A DNA stretch of 64,000 nt. Source: an uncultured Actinomycetes bacterium (GTDB lineage: Bacteria; Actinomycetota; Acidimicrobiia; Acidimicrobiales; RAAP-2). Below, one piece after another: positions 44,339-52,401 of the stretch. Under the pieces are notes generated by a model. It saw nothing but the letters and a program-made list of their open reading frames with translations, was not told the DNA's origin and made no database searches. The stretch covers positions 124,001 to 188,000 of the forward strand of contig CAIKAC010000011.1 of NCBI GenBank assembly GCA_903825305.1. The letters run 5' to 3'. Every line of letters starts with the position of its first letter. Positions within the stretch are counted from its first letter, which is position 1. The position numbers and the translations under genes are program-made.

Positions 44339-45150
44339 GTTCAGAGACGCCCAACCAGCACTACGTCTACCTCTATCGGTCGGCGACTGGAAGACCCATG
44401 TACGTCGGATATGGCCACCACGTTGCTCGTGCGCTTTCCCATTCAGGTGGGAGCCATAATCCGCAACTTGAGGAGTGGCTGGGCAAGAACAACTTCGACC
44501 TCAGGGTCGCTGGTCCCTACGGCAGCGAGGATGAGGCAAAGAAGGTTGAAGCTGCCTTGATCTCAGCACTCAATCCTGAACTCAATCACGCTCCAGGTGA
44601 TGGTCCACAATTCGTGCCGGTTGGGGTACCACCTGGGCTGTGGGAGCGACCCCAGATGGATCCACTGACGCTGCGAGAGATCGGCATTGCGACAGGAGGC
44701 GCACTTCTCGTGTACCTCGCACCTGGAGATCAACTTCGAGATGGGCGTAAGAAATTTGATGCTGCACTTCCCACCGATCAGGACGCAGTTTCGAACATCG
44801 AAATGTCTTGGGACATCGACCGGCACCTTGATGAGTGGCGAAGTAGTCCGAGCGCCGCGCCCAAAGTGGTCCTTGGTGTTCACGGCCCCGTGAAGCATCG
44901 CTTTGTCGTGGGATCTTTGGCGATCAAGACTGAGGAACTTGGCAACCCTGAGTTCAAGAGAGAAGCCAAGCAATGGAATGGGCACCATCGTTGGCGGATC
45001 CCACTCTTGGACCGCACCGAACTCGATGTTGCTCAACTTCGTGGAAGGCGGTTAGAGGGCGTCCGCTTTGGTGCCTTCAGCCACCAACTCCACATCTGGG
45101 TCGATGGAAAGGGCTCCGTTAGGCACCCCAGTAGCCACCAAATTGGGTGA
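44335..45150 (+). CDS. GIY-YIG-like endonuclease domain protein
   Basis: A 271-residue protein. Residues 9-85 resemble a GIY-YIG nuclease: HYVYLYRSATGRPMYVGYG gives the two tyrosine motifs, an arginine follows in VARALSH, and a helix EAKKVEAALISALNPELN may supply the glutamate. The remaining 185 residues (WDIDRHLDEW, GVHGPVKHRFVVGSLAI, WRIPLLDRTELDVAQLRGRRLEGVRFG) are beta-rich and unrecognised, perhaps a target-recognition domain. It is translationally coupled to the HsdR-tail-like protein. Confidence 0.6.
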   Translation: MSSETPNQHYVYLYRSATGRPMYVGYGHHVARALSHSGGSHNPQLEEWLGKNNFDLRVAGPYGSEDEAKKVEAALISALNPELNHAPGDGPQFVPVGVPPGLWERPQMDPLTLREIGIATGGALLVYLAPGDQLRDGRKKFDAALPTDQDAVSNIEMSWDIDRHLDEWRSSPSAAPKVVLGVHGPVKHRFVVGSLAIKTEELGNPEFKREAKQWNGHHRWRIPLLDRTELDVAQLRGRRLEGVRFGAFSHQLHIWVDGKGSVRHPSSHQIG

Positions 45151-45240
45151 GCGCGATCAAGACGCATCGGCGAGATGCCGGCACACCGTATTCCTGCTGA
45201 CATCGATTGAACGCCGAATAGAAGGTGAATTGGAGCCAAC

Positions 45241-45549
45241 ATGGGCTGGAGCATTACAGGCAAGGATGATGCCGGCAGGGATAGGTTCGCCAGAGCCAAC
45301 GACGATGGATCATGGGATTCTGACTTAATCACTGAATCTTGGCTAATTCAGATGATCACCTCTAAGGAGGTCGTCTATGCCACCGCTACGGACGTAGGCC
45401 GCATTGTGGATGGCTACGACCTGACCGCCATCTATCTCGCCACGCTTCAGATCTGGAGAAAACAAATGTCCCCAGAGACCTTCGACGAGATCAAGATCGC
45501 CGACTCTCCGTTCCAAGATGTGGAAACCGATCCAGACGTGGTCTATTAA
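45241..45549 (+). CDS. Small orphan protein downstream of the GIY-YIG gene
   Basis: A 102-residue acidic protein (GWSITGKDDAGRDRF start, AIYLATLQIWRKQMSPETFDEIK helix) with no recognised domain. It is the last gene of the helicase group, 90 bases after the GIY-YIG gene. An immunity or regulatory role would be typical for the position but there is no sequence support. Confidence 0.5.
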   Translation: MGWSITGKDDAGRDRFARANDDGSWDSDLITESWLIQMITSKEVVYATATDVGRIVDGYDLTAIYLATLQIWRKQMSPETFDEIKIADSPFQDVETDPDVVY

Positions 45550-45795
45550 CTACTGAGGCTTTTAGCCACACTGTTCTCAGTTTTGGTGATGGAGTTCAAC
45601 GGAAGATTCGCACTGCTCCGTGACACTTCGCAAGACTTCCGTCAATATTTTCCTGGTACTACCTCAAACAAGAAGTCAGAAACATCTGTAGAAATTGGCC
45701 ATCAAAACAATGTGCATCTCACTCCCTTGTTGCGAAGTAGGAATTATTAGTGGATTTGTTTCGGCGCCTATGTGAGGTAAACACCTCGTCCATGA
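45550..45795. other. Non-coding gap, no feature seen
   Basis: 246 bases between the small orphan gene and the aldehyde dehydrogenase remnant. AT-richer than its surroundings; no convincing gene, RNA or strong hairpin. Confidence 0.5.
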
Positions 45796-46244
45796 TTAGC
45801 GAAGGACAAACGGCTCACCCACGGCCTCATCTGAAGATTCAATCCAGATGGCCTTGGGCTTGGTGACTTCAGCAAAGCCATCCATGCCGTTTTCGCGTCC
45901 GTAACCTGAAAGTTTTGAGCCACCAAAGGGTGTTGCAAAGTGCAAGGCGCGGTACATATTGATCCACACCGTTCCGGCATCAAGGCGCTTGGCAACCCGG
46001 TGAGCGACATTAACGTTGTGTGTCCACACACCAGCAGCCAATCCAAAGGGTGAATCGTTAGCGATGGCGATGGCGATGGCTTCGTCCTCATCGCTAAATC
46101 GAATGACAGAGAGTACCGGCCCGAAGAGTTCGTTTTGGGCTAAGTCCATGGGATTCGTGACGTTGTTCAGCACTGTTGGAGCCAAGAACCAACCCCATCC
46201 TGGAACTTTGGCTTTAGGGCCACCTGCGATAATCTCCACGCCTT
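45796..46244 (-). pseudogene. 3' fragment of an aldehyde dehydrogenase gene
   Basis: Encodes the last 147 or so residues of an aldehyde dehydrogenase, including NNVTN, NELFGPVLSVIRF and GRENGMDGFAEVTKPKAIW. It is nearly identical (8 substitutions in about 144 residues) to the C-terminus of the intact enzyme at 53505-54974. One in-frame six-base duplication adds an extra Ala-Ile pair. NAD-binding and catalytic Cys regions are missing, so it is inactive. At its 5' end it is joined to the 3' end of a P450 gene within CGCCTT (46239-46244). Confidence 0.9.
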
Positions 46245-46489
46245 CAGACCGCTTCGTTCAATGGCGATATGAAGGTCATGCGATCAAACTTTGTCCACGG
46301 CATCAAAAAATTCCTCGCATCAATCGCGACGGTCTGAGCCACACCCTTCACCGCGCGTAGAAGTGCTGCACCAACAAACATGGAGTGATTTCGTATCACC
46401 AAGATGCGGTAGCTGCGAACTACAGATCGATTCCGGTACGGATCTTGCTAAGTGCTTCGCCCAACACTTTGACTTCGCGCGCAGTCAAG
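46239..46489 (+). repeat. 251-bp direct repeat, copy 2
   Basis: Partner of 38647-38897, about 85% identical without gaps. It begins at the fusion point with the aldehyde dehydrogenase remnant and continues into the intact MarR gene, so here the MarR side is complete and the P450 side is truncated. Confidence 0.9.
46242..46337 (+). pseudogene. 3' remnant of a cytochrome P450 gene
   Basis: Reads LQTASFNGDMKVMRSNFVHG and onward to a TGA at 46335-46337, matching the C-terminal 31 residues of the P450 at 37498-38745 with several substitutions. The frame is still open although the gene is truncated. The heme and I-helix regions are absent. Confidence 0.85.
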
Positions 46490-46881
46490 TGATCAAAGAC
46501 CCGCCGGCGAACATTGTGAAGCTGTATGGGGTAGGCCTCTTGTAAGGCCATGAGGCCCTGATCAGTTAACTCAGCGTAGGAACATCGAGCGTCACTTGCT
46601 TGTTGATGCTTGGTGACCATGCCATTTCTTTCCATCTGATCGACGAGACGCGACATCCGACTTGGCGAGAGACCCGCCACAGCGGCGAGATCTCCGATGC
46701 GGAGTTGTTGCTGATCTGCTTCTGAGAGATGAACCAGCACGACATATTCGGGAATGGAGAGCGCTGCACTTCGAGTTAAGTCTTCACCGAGTGATTTGGT
46801 GAGGTGATTGGCCACATAGGTCAATGCTCTCCAGGCATCTTCTTCGTCGGGGTTCAGCGGCGAAACGGTTTCAGTCGTCAT
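46420..46881 (-). CDS. MarR-family transcription regulator
   Basis: A 153-residue winged-helix dimer. Recognition region LAAVAGLSPSRMSRLVDQMERNGMV, wing DARCSYAELTDQG. MarR proteins usually repress a divergent gene until a small aromatic or phenolic ligand binds. A 24-base symmetric site lies eight bases upstream, between this gene and the divergent PPOX-family gene. A truncated relative survives at 38831-38897. Confidence 0.92.
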   Translation of the reverse strand: MTTETVSPLNPDEEDAWRALTYVANHLTKSLGEDLTRSAALSIPEYVVLVHLSEADQQQLRIGDLAAVAGLSPSRMSRLVDQMERNGMVTKHQQASDARCSYAELTDQGLMALQEAYPIQLHNVRRRVFDHLTAREVKVLGEALSKIRTGIDL

Positions 46882-46888
46882 GGATCCA

Positions 46889-46912
46889 TATTAGTGCGTG
46901 CGCACACAAATA
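46889..46912. promoter_or_regulatory. 24-bp MarR-type operator
   Basis: Symmetric positions read TATT-n-GTG-n-G-n-GC-n-C-n-CAC-n-AATA; 18 of 24 bases are symmetric. It occupies the promoter zone between the MarR gene and the divergent oxidoreductase, the usual place for autoregulation plus control of the neighbour. Confidence 0.6.
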
Positions 46913-46954
46913 ATAGGGTATGCTGAGCATCGATTACTCAGTCAAGGAGCCAGC

Positions 46955-47350
46955 ATGGACGCATTTACCGAATCTGAACGCAACTATTTCGCCTCGCAAC
47001 CATTGATGCGCTTTGCGAGTGCATCGCCAAGCGGCAAACCCGATGTTGCCCCGGTTGTCTTCTCGCTCGATGGCGATGACATTGTGACGGCCGGCTTCGA
47101 CATTGCGAGGACCGTGCGCTACCGCAATGTCATGGCAAATCCTCGCGCAACGCTTGTGATTGACGATTTGGCGTCCATGGATCCTTGGAGTCCGCGAGGC
47201 ATCAAGATCATGGGTCTGGCGCGTATCGAGCAAGGCAACGATGGGCCTCATTTTCGAATCAGCCCCGAAGTGATCGTGAGTTGGGGGATTAACGACACCA
47301 CGCCAGGTATTCCTCAGATGGAACGCCGCGTGGTTGAACCTACCAACTAA
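46955..47350 (+). CDS. PPOX-class (F420/flavin split-barrel) oxidoreductase
   Basis: A 131-residue split-barrel protein of the pyridoxamine-phosphate-oxidase-like group. Motifs: FASASPSGKPDVAPVVF, the cofactor-side RTVRYRNVMANPRATLVIDD, and GIKIMGLARIE. Actinobacterial relatives commonly use coenzyme F420 or FMN to reduce small molecules. ATG 46955 with AAGGAG seven bases upstream is the start. It is divergent from the MarR gene and followed by the small dimeric-barrel gene, forming a likely MarR-controlled detoxification unit. Confidence 0.88.
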   Translation: MDAFTESERNYFASQPLMRFASASPSGKPDVAPVVFSLDGDDIVTAGFDIARTVRYRNVMANPRATLVIDDLASMDPWSPRGIKIMGLARIEQGNDGPHFRISPEVIVSWGINDTTPGIPQMERRVVEPTN

Positions 47351-47386
47351 CCAATTCGCACTACCAACAGAAAGCGGGATGAGACA

Positions 47387-47650
47387 GTGGCTACCTACAT
47401 GATTGTGTGCACCTTCGATCCGGAGACGAACTGGGATGACATCTCAGCCGTGATCCCCGATGAGCAGATCGCCGCAGCCGAGCTTCAAAAAGAAGGTCGG
47501 CTCTTGAGCGTTCGAGTTTCCAAGAGTCGAGACAAAGTATTTCTCGAGGTGGTCGCAGACGACCTAGAAGACGCTGAAAACACGGTGCAGCGTCTTCCCA
47601 TGGCCAAGTGGTGGGATCTCGAGATCTACGAGATTGCCCTACCGGTGTAA
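47387..47650 (+). CDS. Muconolactone-isomerase-like dimeric alpha/beta-barrel protein
   Basis: An 87-residue protein (TYMIVCTFDPETNWDDISAVIPDEQIAAAELQKEGRL split over strand, helix and strand; ending MAKWWDLEIYEIALPV). The pattern matches muconolactone delta-isomerase and related ferredoxin-like barrels. It starts at GTG 47387 and follows the oxidoreductase by 36 bases. Catalysis of lactone isomerisation is not certain, since family members are diverse. Its end overlaps the convergent glycine-rich gene by 12 bases. Confidence 0.7.
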   Translation: MATYMIVCTFDPETNWDDISAVIPDEQIAAAELQKEGRLLSVRVSKSRDKVFLEVVADDLEDAENTVQRLPMAKWWDLEIYEIALPV

Positions 47651-48733
47651 ACGCCTGCGTCGACTCGCGATTACAACCAGTCCACCCAGACCCATCAGTG
47701 AAGCCGCTAAACCAATCAGGGTGCTGGTTGGAGTGCCGGTAGCGGCAAGCGTTGAAGCTGAAGCGCTGGCTGCGACCGCCACGGTCGTTGGCGTAGTGTT
47801 AGGCGAGCTAGTCGGGGTAGTAGTTGGTGTGGTCGTAGGTGAAGTGCATTCGGTTGCGGGGTCAATCTCGACTGCGCCATTGCCGGTTCCCGTGTGACCG
47901 CTCCAGGTGGTCATCACGCTGGTTGCGCTAGGAATGGCATAGCCAGAACCGCCTCCGCCTCCACCGCCGCCGGTAAACATCTGGTTGTAACTTCCACCAC
48001 CACCACCACCGAAGTAGCCGCCACCGCCACCTCCACCGCCTTCGAAGCCAGCCCCAGATCCACCGGCCCCTCCCAGGCCACTGCTTCCGGAATAGCCCGC
48101 CACGCCGCCGCCACCAGCGGCACCGCCACCTCCGCCAGTGATGAGTGATCCACCACTGCCGCCCATTGCCTGGGAAGAACCAAAGTTCAAAGTCGTCGGT
48201 GCTCCGTTGCCTCCGACCTGGCCAAGGTTGCCTCCAGCGCCACCCGTCGGGTCGCTATCAAGTGCACCCGCACCGCCACCGCCACCTGCAATCACCAAGG
48301 GAGTGGAACCTTCGTAGACACCCGACAGTCCACCGCCACCTCCAGAACTCGCGGTGCCACCGCCACCGCCACCGTAGACAGGACTCGGGGTGTTCCCATT
48401 TCCACTAACAGAACCATTGCCGCCAGCCAGACCCACCACGACAGTCAAGGAAGCATTTGGCGTAACGGTTACCGTTGCCGAACCAACGCCACCAACTCCA
48501 CCGGGGCCACCGTTGTAGTCAGTTCCACCTTGCCCACCCGCGACATAGATCGTCACAGCGCAGATATTGGCCGGCACGCTGTAGGTCTGATCCGAACCGG
48601 TGGTTGTAAACGTTGTAGCTGCAGGTAGGGAACTGGCCCCAGCTTCAAGGGAACTAAATGCCAATCCCGTGCCCGTTAGACCCACCGCCAAAATTGATGA
48701 GCAAACAACCTTGCTTGACAGAGCTGGTTTCAT
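47639..48733 (-). CDS. Secreted glycine-rich protein with LAxTG-type sortase signal
   Basis: A 364-residue surface protein: signal peptide MKPALSSKVVCSSILAVGL, a beta domain beginning TTTGSDQTYSVPANICAVTIYVAGGQGG, then about 200 residues of GGGGG/GGSG repeats. A Thr/Pro/Ser linker follows and a C-terminal LAATG, hydrophobic helix and RRRR tail. LAxTG is the motif of class E sortases of high-GC Gram-positives. The protein resembles glycine-rich envelope proteins; function unknown. I chose ATG 48733, which has AGGAAAGG upstream and directly precedes the signal peptide; the frame is open for 72 more codons upstream. Confidence 0.82.
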   Translation of the reverse strand: MKPALSSKVVCSSILAVGLTGTGLAFSSLEAGASSLPAATTFTTTGSDQTYSVPANICAVTIYVAGGQGGTDYNGGPGGVGGVGSATVTVTPNASLTVVVGLAGGNGSVSGNGNTPSPVYGGGGGGTASSGGGGGLSGVYEGSTPLVIAGGGGGAGALDSDPTGGAGGNLGQVGGNGAPTTLNFGSSQAMGGSGGSLITGGGGGAAGGGGVAGYSGSSGLGGAGGSGAGFEGGGGGGGGYFGGGGGGSYNQMFTGGGGGGGGSGYAIPSATSVMTTWSGHTGTGNGAVEIDPATECTSPTTTPTTTPTSSPNTTPTTVAVAASASASTLAATGTPTSTLIGLAASLMGLGGLVVIASRRRRLHR

Positions 48734-49140
48734 GGCGGACGCCTTTCCTGCAGTGTTTGTGGCTGAGACCTTAGTCAGGAAATTTCTAGGGTGAACGGTG
48801 CCGCGCTTTCCCATGGAGACGATGTTGCTTGTCAAAAAGGGTGGCCAAATTGTTGGATTCGTTTTGAAAGCGAAGACTTTGCGAAGTCCGTCATCTCTAA
48901 ATTGAGCAAGCAGCAAATTGCTCAAACCTGGAATACTTGATCCGGCCAAGAAATCAAGGCGGCGTAAGCAGTTTCGGCTTGCCCAATTGATAACTTGACA
49001 CCATTTCTGCTGCCAGAATTTGATGAATTTAACGTTGAACCGCCACGGAAGCTATAGCCAGTCTGAACGAGTGTTCCGAGAGAGATTTATACAATTTGGG
49101 TCAGAAATCTGAGGGCTTATTCCGCAACGAGCCTAAGGTG
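48734..49140. other. Non-coding gap between glycine-rich and helicase genes
   Basis: About 400 bases with divergent promoter potential. TATACAAT at about 49088-49095 is a good -10-like box for the nuclease-ATPase gene. No RNA gene or strong repeat is seen. Confidence 0.4.
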
Positions 49141-51045
49141 ATGGAAAGCAAGGTGGAGGTTAGACAGTTGGCAGTTGCCTATTTGAAGACCAAATCAGAA
49201 TTCCTTGCCGATGGACCTCATATTGCTGATCGAGTTTGGGAAGGAGTCCGAGATCGCCTTGGCCTCAATCTCGCCAAAGATGGTTCAGAGTATCGAAGTT
49301 GGGCATCATCGCTGAACGCAATGTACTGGGTTCTTAACGACTGCTCAATTCCGGAGAACACTGGCGTGGCGCTCGAATTTCGTATCGTTGGAACGAAGCA
49401 ACGAATAGACATGCTGTTATCTGGTCGAGATGCGACAAGTAGCCAGAGCGTCGTGATCGAACTAAAGCAGTGGTCGGATGCATCTCTTGAGTCTCTGGAT
49501 TTGCCTGATCATGTTCTCATGATGGGGAGAAGGGAAGAGCATCCATCTGCTCAGGCTGCGGATTACGCATCAATCCTTTCCGACTTCTACGAAGTAGTTG
49601 ATTCTGAGCCCATTCAGTTAAGTTCCTGCGCTTATCTCCATAATCTTGAAGACCGAGGAATACTGGAATCGACAGGCCGACCAGAAACTCTCTCGGGATC
49701 ACCATTTTTCGTCAAATACGAAGAGGGCGCTCTTCGAAATTTTATTTCAGAGCGCATTCCCTCTGGCGACGGTGCGACCGCGTTGAAGCTCATTGACTCA
49801 AGCCCCATATCGCCCTCGCGTCAACTTGCCGATCGAATGGCCTCAATGTTGAGAGGCAATCCAGAGTTCACCCTCAAGGGAACTCAGCGCACGGCATATG
49901 AACTCATTCGAAAAGCGGTGAAGGACACCGGGGCAACTGGTCGCAAGGTACTTATCGTCAAGGGTGGACCTGGGACAGGGAAGTCGGTAATTGCACTTCA
50001 AATGCTTTCTACCGCTATCAACGAGAGCCTCAATGCTCGCTACGTGACCAAAAATGCCGCACCGAGAAATGTATATGCACAAAAACTCAAAGGTGACCGG
50101 CAAGGCCCTGGTGTTAGAAATCTCCTGATCAGCGCTGACGGTTTTCATGCTCACGTCGGTGATCCGTTTGACTTACTTCTCGTTGATGAGGCCCATCGTC
50201 TAGTCCACAAATCTGGAAGATTTAGAAATCTTGGTGAGAACCAGATCAAAGAGATCATGGAAGCCTCAAAGGTTGCTGTTTTTTTCATCGATGAAAATCA
50301 GGCAGTGACATGGAGGGATATGGGCACCATCGATGAGATTGCATCGATAGCGATGGGCCTTGGTGTCGAGCTAGACGTTGTCGACCTTGAAGTCCAGTTC
50401 CGCTGTGCTGGTGCAGACGATTACATGGCATGGCTAGACCAAATGCTTGGCATCTCTGATCTTGATTACCAGCTTCCGTTGCGTTCCGACTACGAAGTCA
50501 AAGTCTTCGATTCGCCTTCCGCGCTCAGGGATGCGGTGTTCGAGCAGAATCGCCACGGCAAGCATGATTCACGACTACTCGCAGGGTATTGCTGGGACTG
50601 GGTCAGCCGAGATGATTCAACTCAGTTCGATATCACCTTTGAAGACGACAACTTCGCGATGCAGTGGAATTTGTCGCGGCACGGACAAGGCTGGATGGCA
50701 CAACCCGAGGGTGTACGTCAGGTTGGATGTGTGTTTACTTCACAAGGCCTTGAGGGTTCGTACATGGGGGTAATCGTTGGCGACGACCTCATTGCTAGAG
50801 ATGGGAAAATTCTCACCAATGCGAAGGCTCGAGCCAGAACTGATAGGGAGTCTCTTTGGGGCTGGAAATTAGCCATGAAGAAGCAACCTGACGAGACCCA
50901 GGCAAAGATTGAACGGATCATCAAGAATCAATATCGGGTTCTCATGACCAGAGGAATGAAGGGCACGTATCTCTACAGCACCGACCCAGAAACACGTGAA
51001 TACTTTAGGGACCGACTCAGCGCTGCTCGTGCTCTGGGTATCTAG
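49141..51045 (+). CDS. PD-(D/E)xK nuclease plus DUF2075-type ATPase/helicase
   Basis: A 634-residue protein. An N-terminal nuclease-like region (about 60-115) has RIDMLLSGRD, then VVIELKQW, a D...ExK arrangement. The DUF2075/COG3410 motor follows: Walker A GGPGTGKSV near 276, Walker B LLLVDEAHRL near 350, DENQAV, LEVQFRC and, late, FTSQGLEGSYMGVIVGDDL and RVLMTRGMKGTYLY. Proteins of this design are often found in defence islands or near phage genes. I use ATG 49141; a TTG at 49096 would add 15 residues. Single gene with no visible partner. Confidence 0.82.
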   Translation: MESKVEVRQLAVAYLKTKSEFLADGPHIADRVWEGVRDRLGLNLAKDGSEYRSWASSLNAMYWVLNDCSIPENTGVALEFRIVGTKQRIDMLLSGRDATSSQSVVIELKQWSDASLESLDLPDHVLMMGRREEHPSAQAADYASILSDFYEVVDSEPIQLSSCAYLHNLEDRGILESTGRPETLSGSPFFVKYEEGALRNFISERIPSGDGATALKLIDSSPISPSRQLADRMASMLRGNPEFTLKGTQRTAYELIRKAVKDTGATGRKVLIVKGGPGTGKSVIALQMLSTAINESLNARYVTKNAAPRNVYAQKLKGDRQGPGVRNLLISADGFHAHVGDPFDLLLVDEAHRLVHKSGRFRNLGENQIKEIMEASKVAVFFIDENQAVTWRDMGTIDEIASIAMGLGVELDVVDLEVQFRCAGADDYMAWLDQMLGISDLDYQLPLRSDYEVKVFDSPSALRDAVFEQNRHGKHDSRLLAGYCWDWVSRDDSTQFDITFEDDNFAMQWNLSRHGQGWMAQPEGVRQVGCVFTSQGLEGSYMGVIVGDDLIARDGKILTNAKARARTDRESLWGWKLAMKKQPDETQAKIERIIKNQYRVLMTRGMKGTYLYSTDPETREYFRDRLSAARALGI

Positions 51046-51180
51046 AACCTTCGTATTTGGTACTCAAACTAAAGAGCGGGGGATATAAACAAAAGAGTTT
51101 GTGGCATGTTTGAATAAGGAGGAAATCGTTCTCCCTTCAGAAAGTTACTCTTTTGGCGACTTGGCCTGCGAAGGTTACCG

Positions 51181-51214
51181 CAAAATAGCATCAAGTGAAT
51201 AACATGCTATTTTG
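51181..51214. repeat. Perfect 11-bp inverted repeat, terminator or operator
   Basis: CAAAATAGCAT and ATGCTATTTTG are exact complements around a 12-base loop, between the nuclease-ATPase gene and the small secreted protein. The T-rich right arm is terminator-like; as DNA it could also bind a dimeric regulator of the downstream gene. Confidence 0.6.
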
Positions 51215-51321
51215 TCATATATGAAATGATCAATTGGTTGCGGGAAGGAAGGTTTTACCTGCTTACTTTCTTCGCCATTTGGGTTGTCATCTATAGTAAG
51301 AAGAGAAACAGTAAGGAGAAA

Positions 51322-51855
51322 ATGACTATGTTTCGGGCAGCAAATTGCAGAATTGGCAAGATGGCGGGTGTTTCAGTAGCTGTGACTGTTCTGATGATGA
51401 CTTCGAGTTTTTCTGTCGCCAATGCGACTGGCAAAAGCGGCATTCATCTATCCGCGAGCGATGGAAAATTTAAATTCACGGTCACATCAATATCTTGTGG
51501 AACAAAAAGTTACTCAAGTGCTGATGGATTTGAGACCGCGACGGCTCAAGGGGTCTTTTGCAAAGTAGCAATGACTGTCAAAAATACAGGAAAGCAACAA
51601 CAGATGCTTGATGATTCGAGCCAATATTTGTATGGCCGGGGCGGTACCCAATTCTCCGCTAGTTCTCAAGCTGATTTGTACCTAAATAGCAATAACATGT
51701 GGACATTGACGTCGCTCAATCCTGGACTATCAATCTCGGGCTTTATTTACTTCGACGTTCCGAGGCACACGAATATCGGGTGGATGGTAGTGCACGACAG
51801 TATGTTCAGCAACGGTGCGACCATTTCTCTGAAATCTCTCAAAATTAAAGCTTAA
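51322..51855 (+). CDS. Small secreted protein, DUF4352-like
   Basis: A 177-residue exported protein. The N-terminal hydrophobic helix (VSVAVTVLMMTSSFSVANA) is a signal peptide or anchor. The rest is a beta-sandwich pattern, KFKFTVTSISCG ... FCKVAMTVKNTGKQQQMLDDSSQYLYGRGGTQF ... FIYFDVPRHTNIGWMVVHD, like DUF4352/telethonin-type extracellular domains. ATG 51322 has TAAGGAG just before it; ATG 51328 would improve spacing. An upstream ATG at 51226 lacks a ribosome site. AT-rich relative to neighbours, suggesting recent acquisition. Confidence 0.7.
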   Translation: MTMFRAANCRIGKMAGVSVAVTVLMMTSSFSVANATGKSGIHLSASDGKFKFTVTSISCGTKSYSSADGFETATAQGVFCKVAMTVKNTGKQQQMLDDSSQYLYGRGGTQFSASSQADLYLNSNNMWTLTSLNPGLSISGFIYFDVPRHTNIGWMVVHDSMFSNGATISLKSLKIKA

Positions 51856-52401
51856 ATTATTGTCTAGCTTCCAGATATCGCGCATGGCCACGAACTCTTC
51901 CACTGGTGTTCGGTTTTCGTGAAGTTGCCGTAGGCGCTAGAGACACTGTGGTTACCAAACCTTTGCGATATTTCCTGGCGGCGCCGGAGGATTTTTTACA
52001 CACGGGCTCCCTTAAAAATCTTATCCATATGGCATCCAATTGTTCATTTAGGTTTTGGATTTCTTATTTCCCAGTTTTCAATCTGGCGAAGAAAAACGTC
52101 GGGAGTTGAGACGACTTGTTGGGCTCTTTCGGAGTGCTTCCGTCTGAGCAATGAGATATCCGCAAGCACAACTTGTTCCTGAAGCAAGTACTCTAAAAGG
52201 TCGCTCGCGGTCTTTGACGTGAAAGCAGATCTTCGCTATCGAACCATGCCTTTGGACACATTCCTCGATATGGAGCAACGACTTGTCGCAAAGATCCTTG
52301 ACGTCACGAAGCTCAACGAAAAGCACTCTTTTTTGTCGCTGAGGCTTTTCCTCTCATTTGCTCCCAAAGGTGGAGTAGATGTTGCGGCGTTAATGTCAAC
52401 T
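51856..52401. other. Gene-poor AT-rich stretch, nothing convincing
   Basis: 545 bases without a supportable gene. Short open frames on both strands have no ribosome sites or recognisable domains. An 82-codon minus-strand frame ending near 52078 could be a gene fragment, but I cannot link it to any family. Confidence 0.4.

Noticed and set aside
46071-46090. Short tandem GCGATG repeat as a microsatellite of interest
   Set aside because: It is a six-base in-frame duplication inside the aldehyde dehydrogenase remnant, explained by slippage.
38954-46239. Transposon or integrative element flanked by the 251-bp repeats
   Set aside because: The repeats are gene fragments, are only about 85% identical, and no transposase, integrase or terminal inverted repeat is visible.
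47900-48520. Long plus-strand frames rich in His, Thr and Arg
   Set aside because: They are shadows of the glycine-rich repeats encoded on the minus strand.
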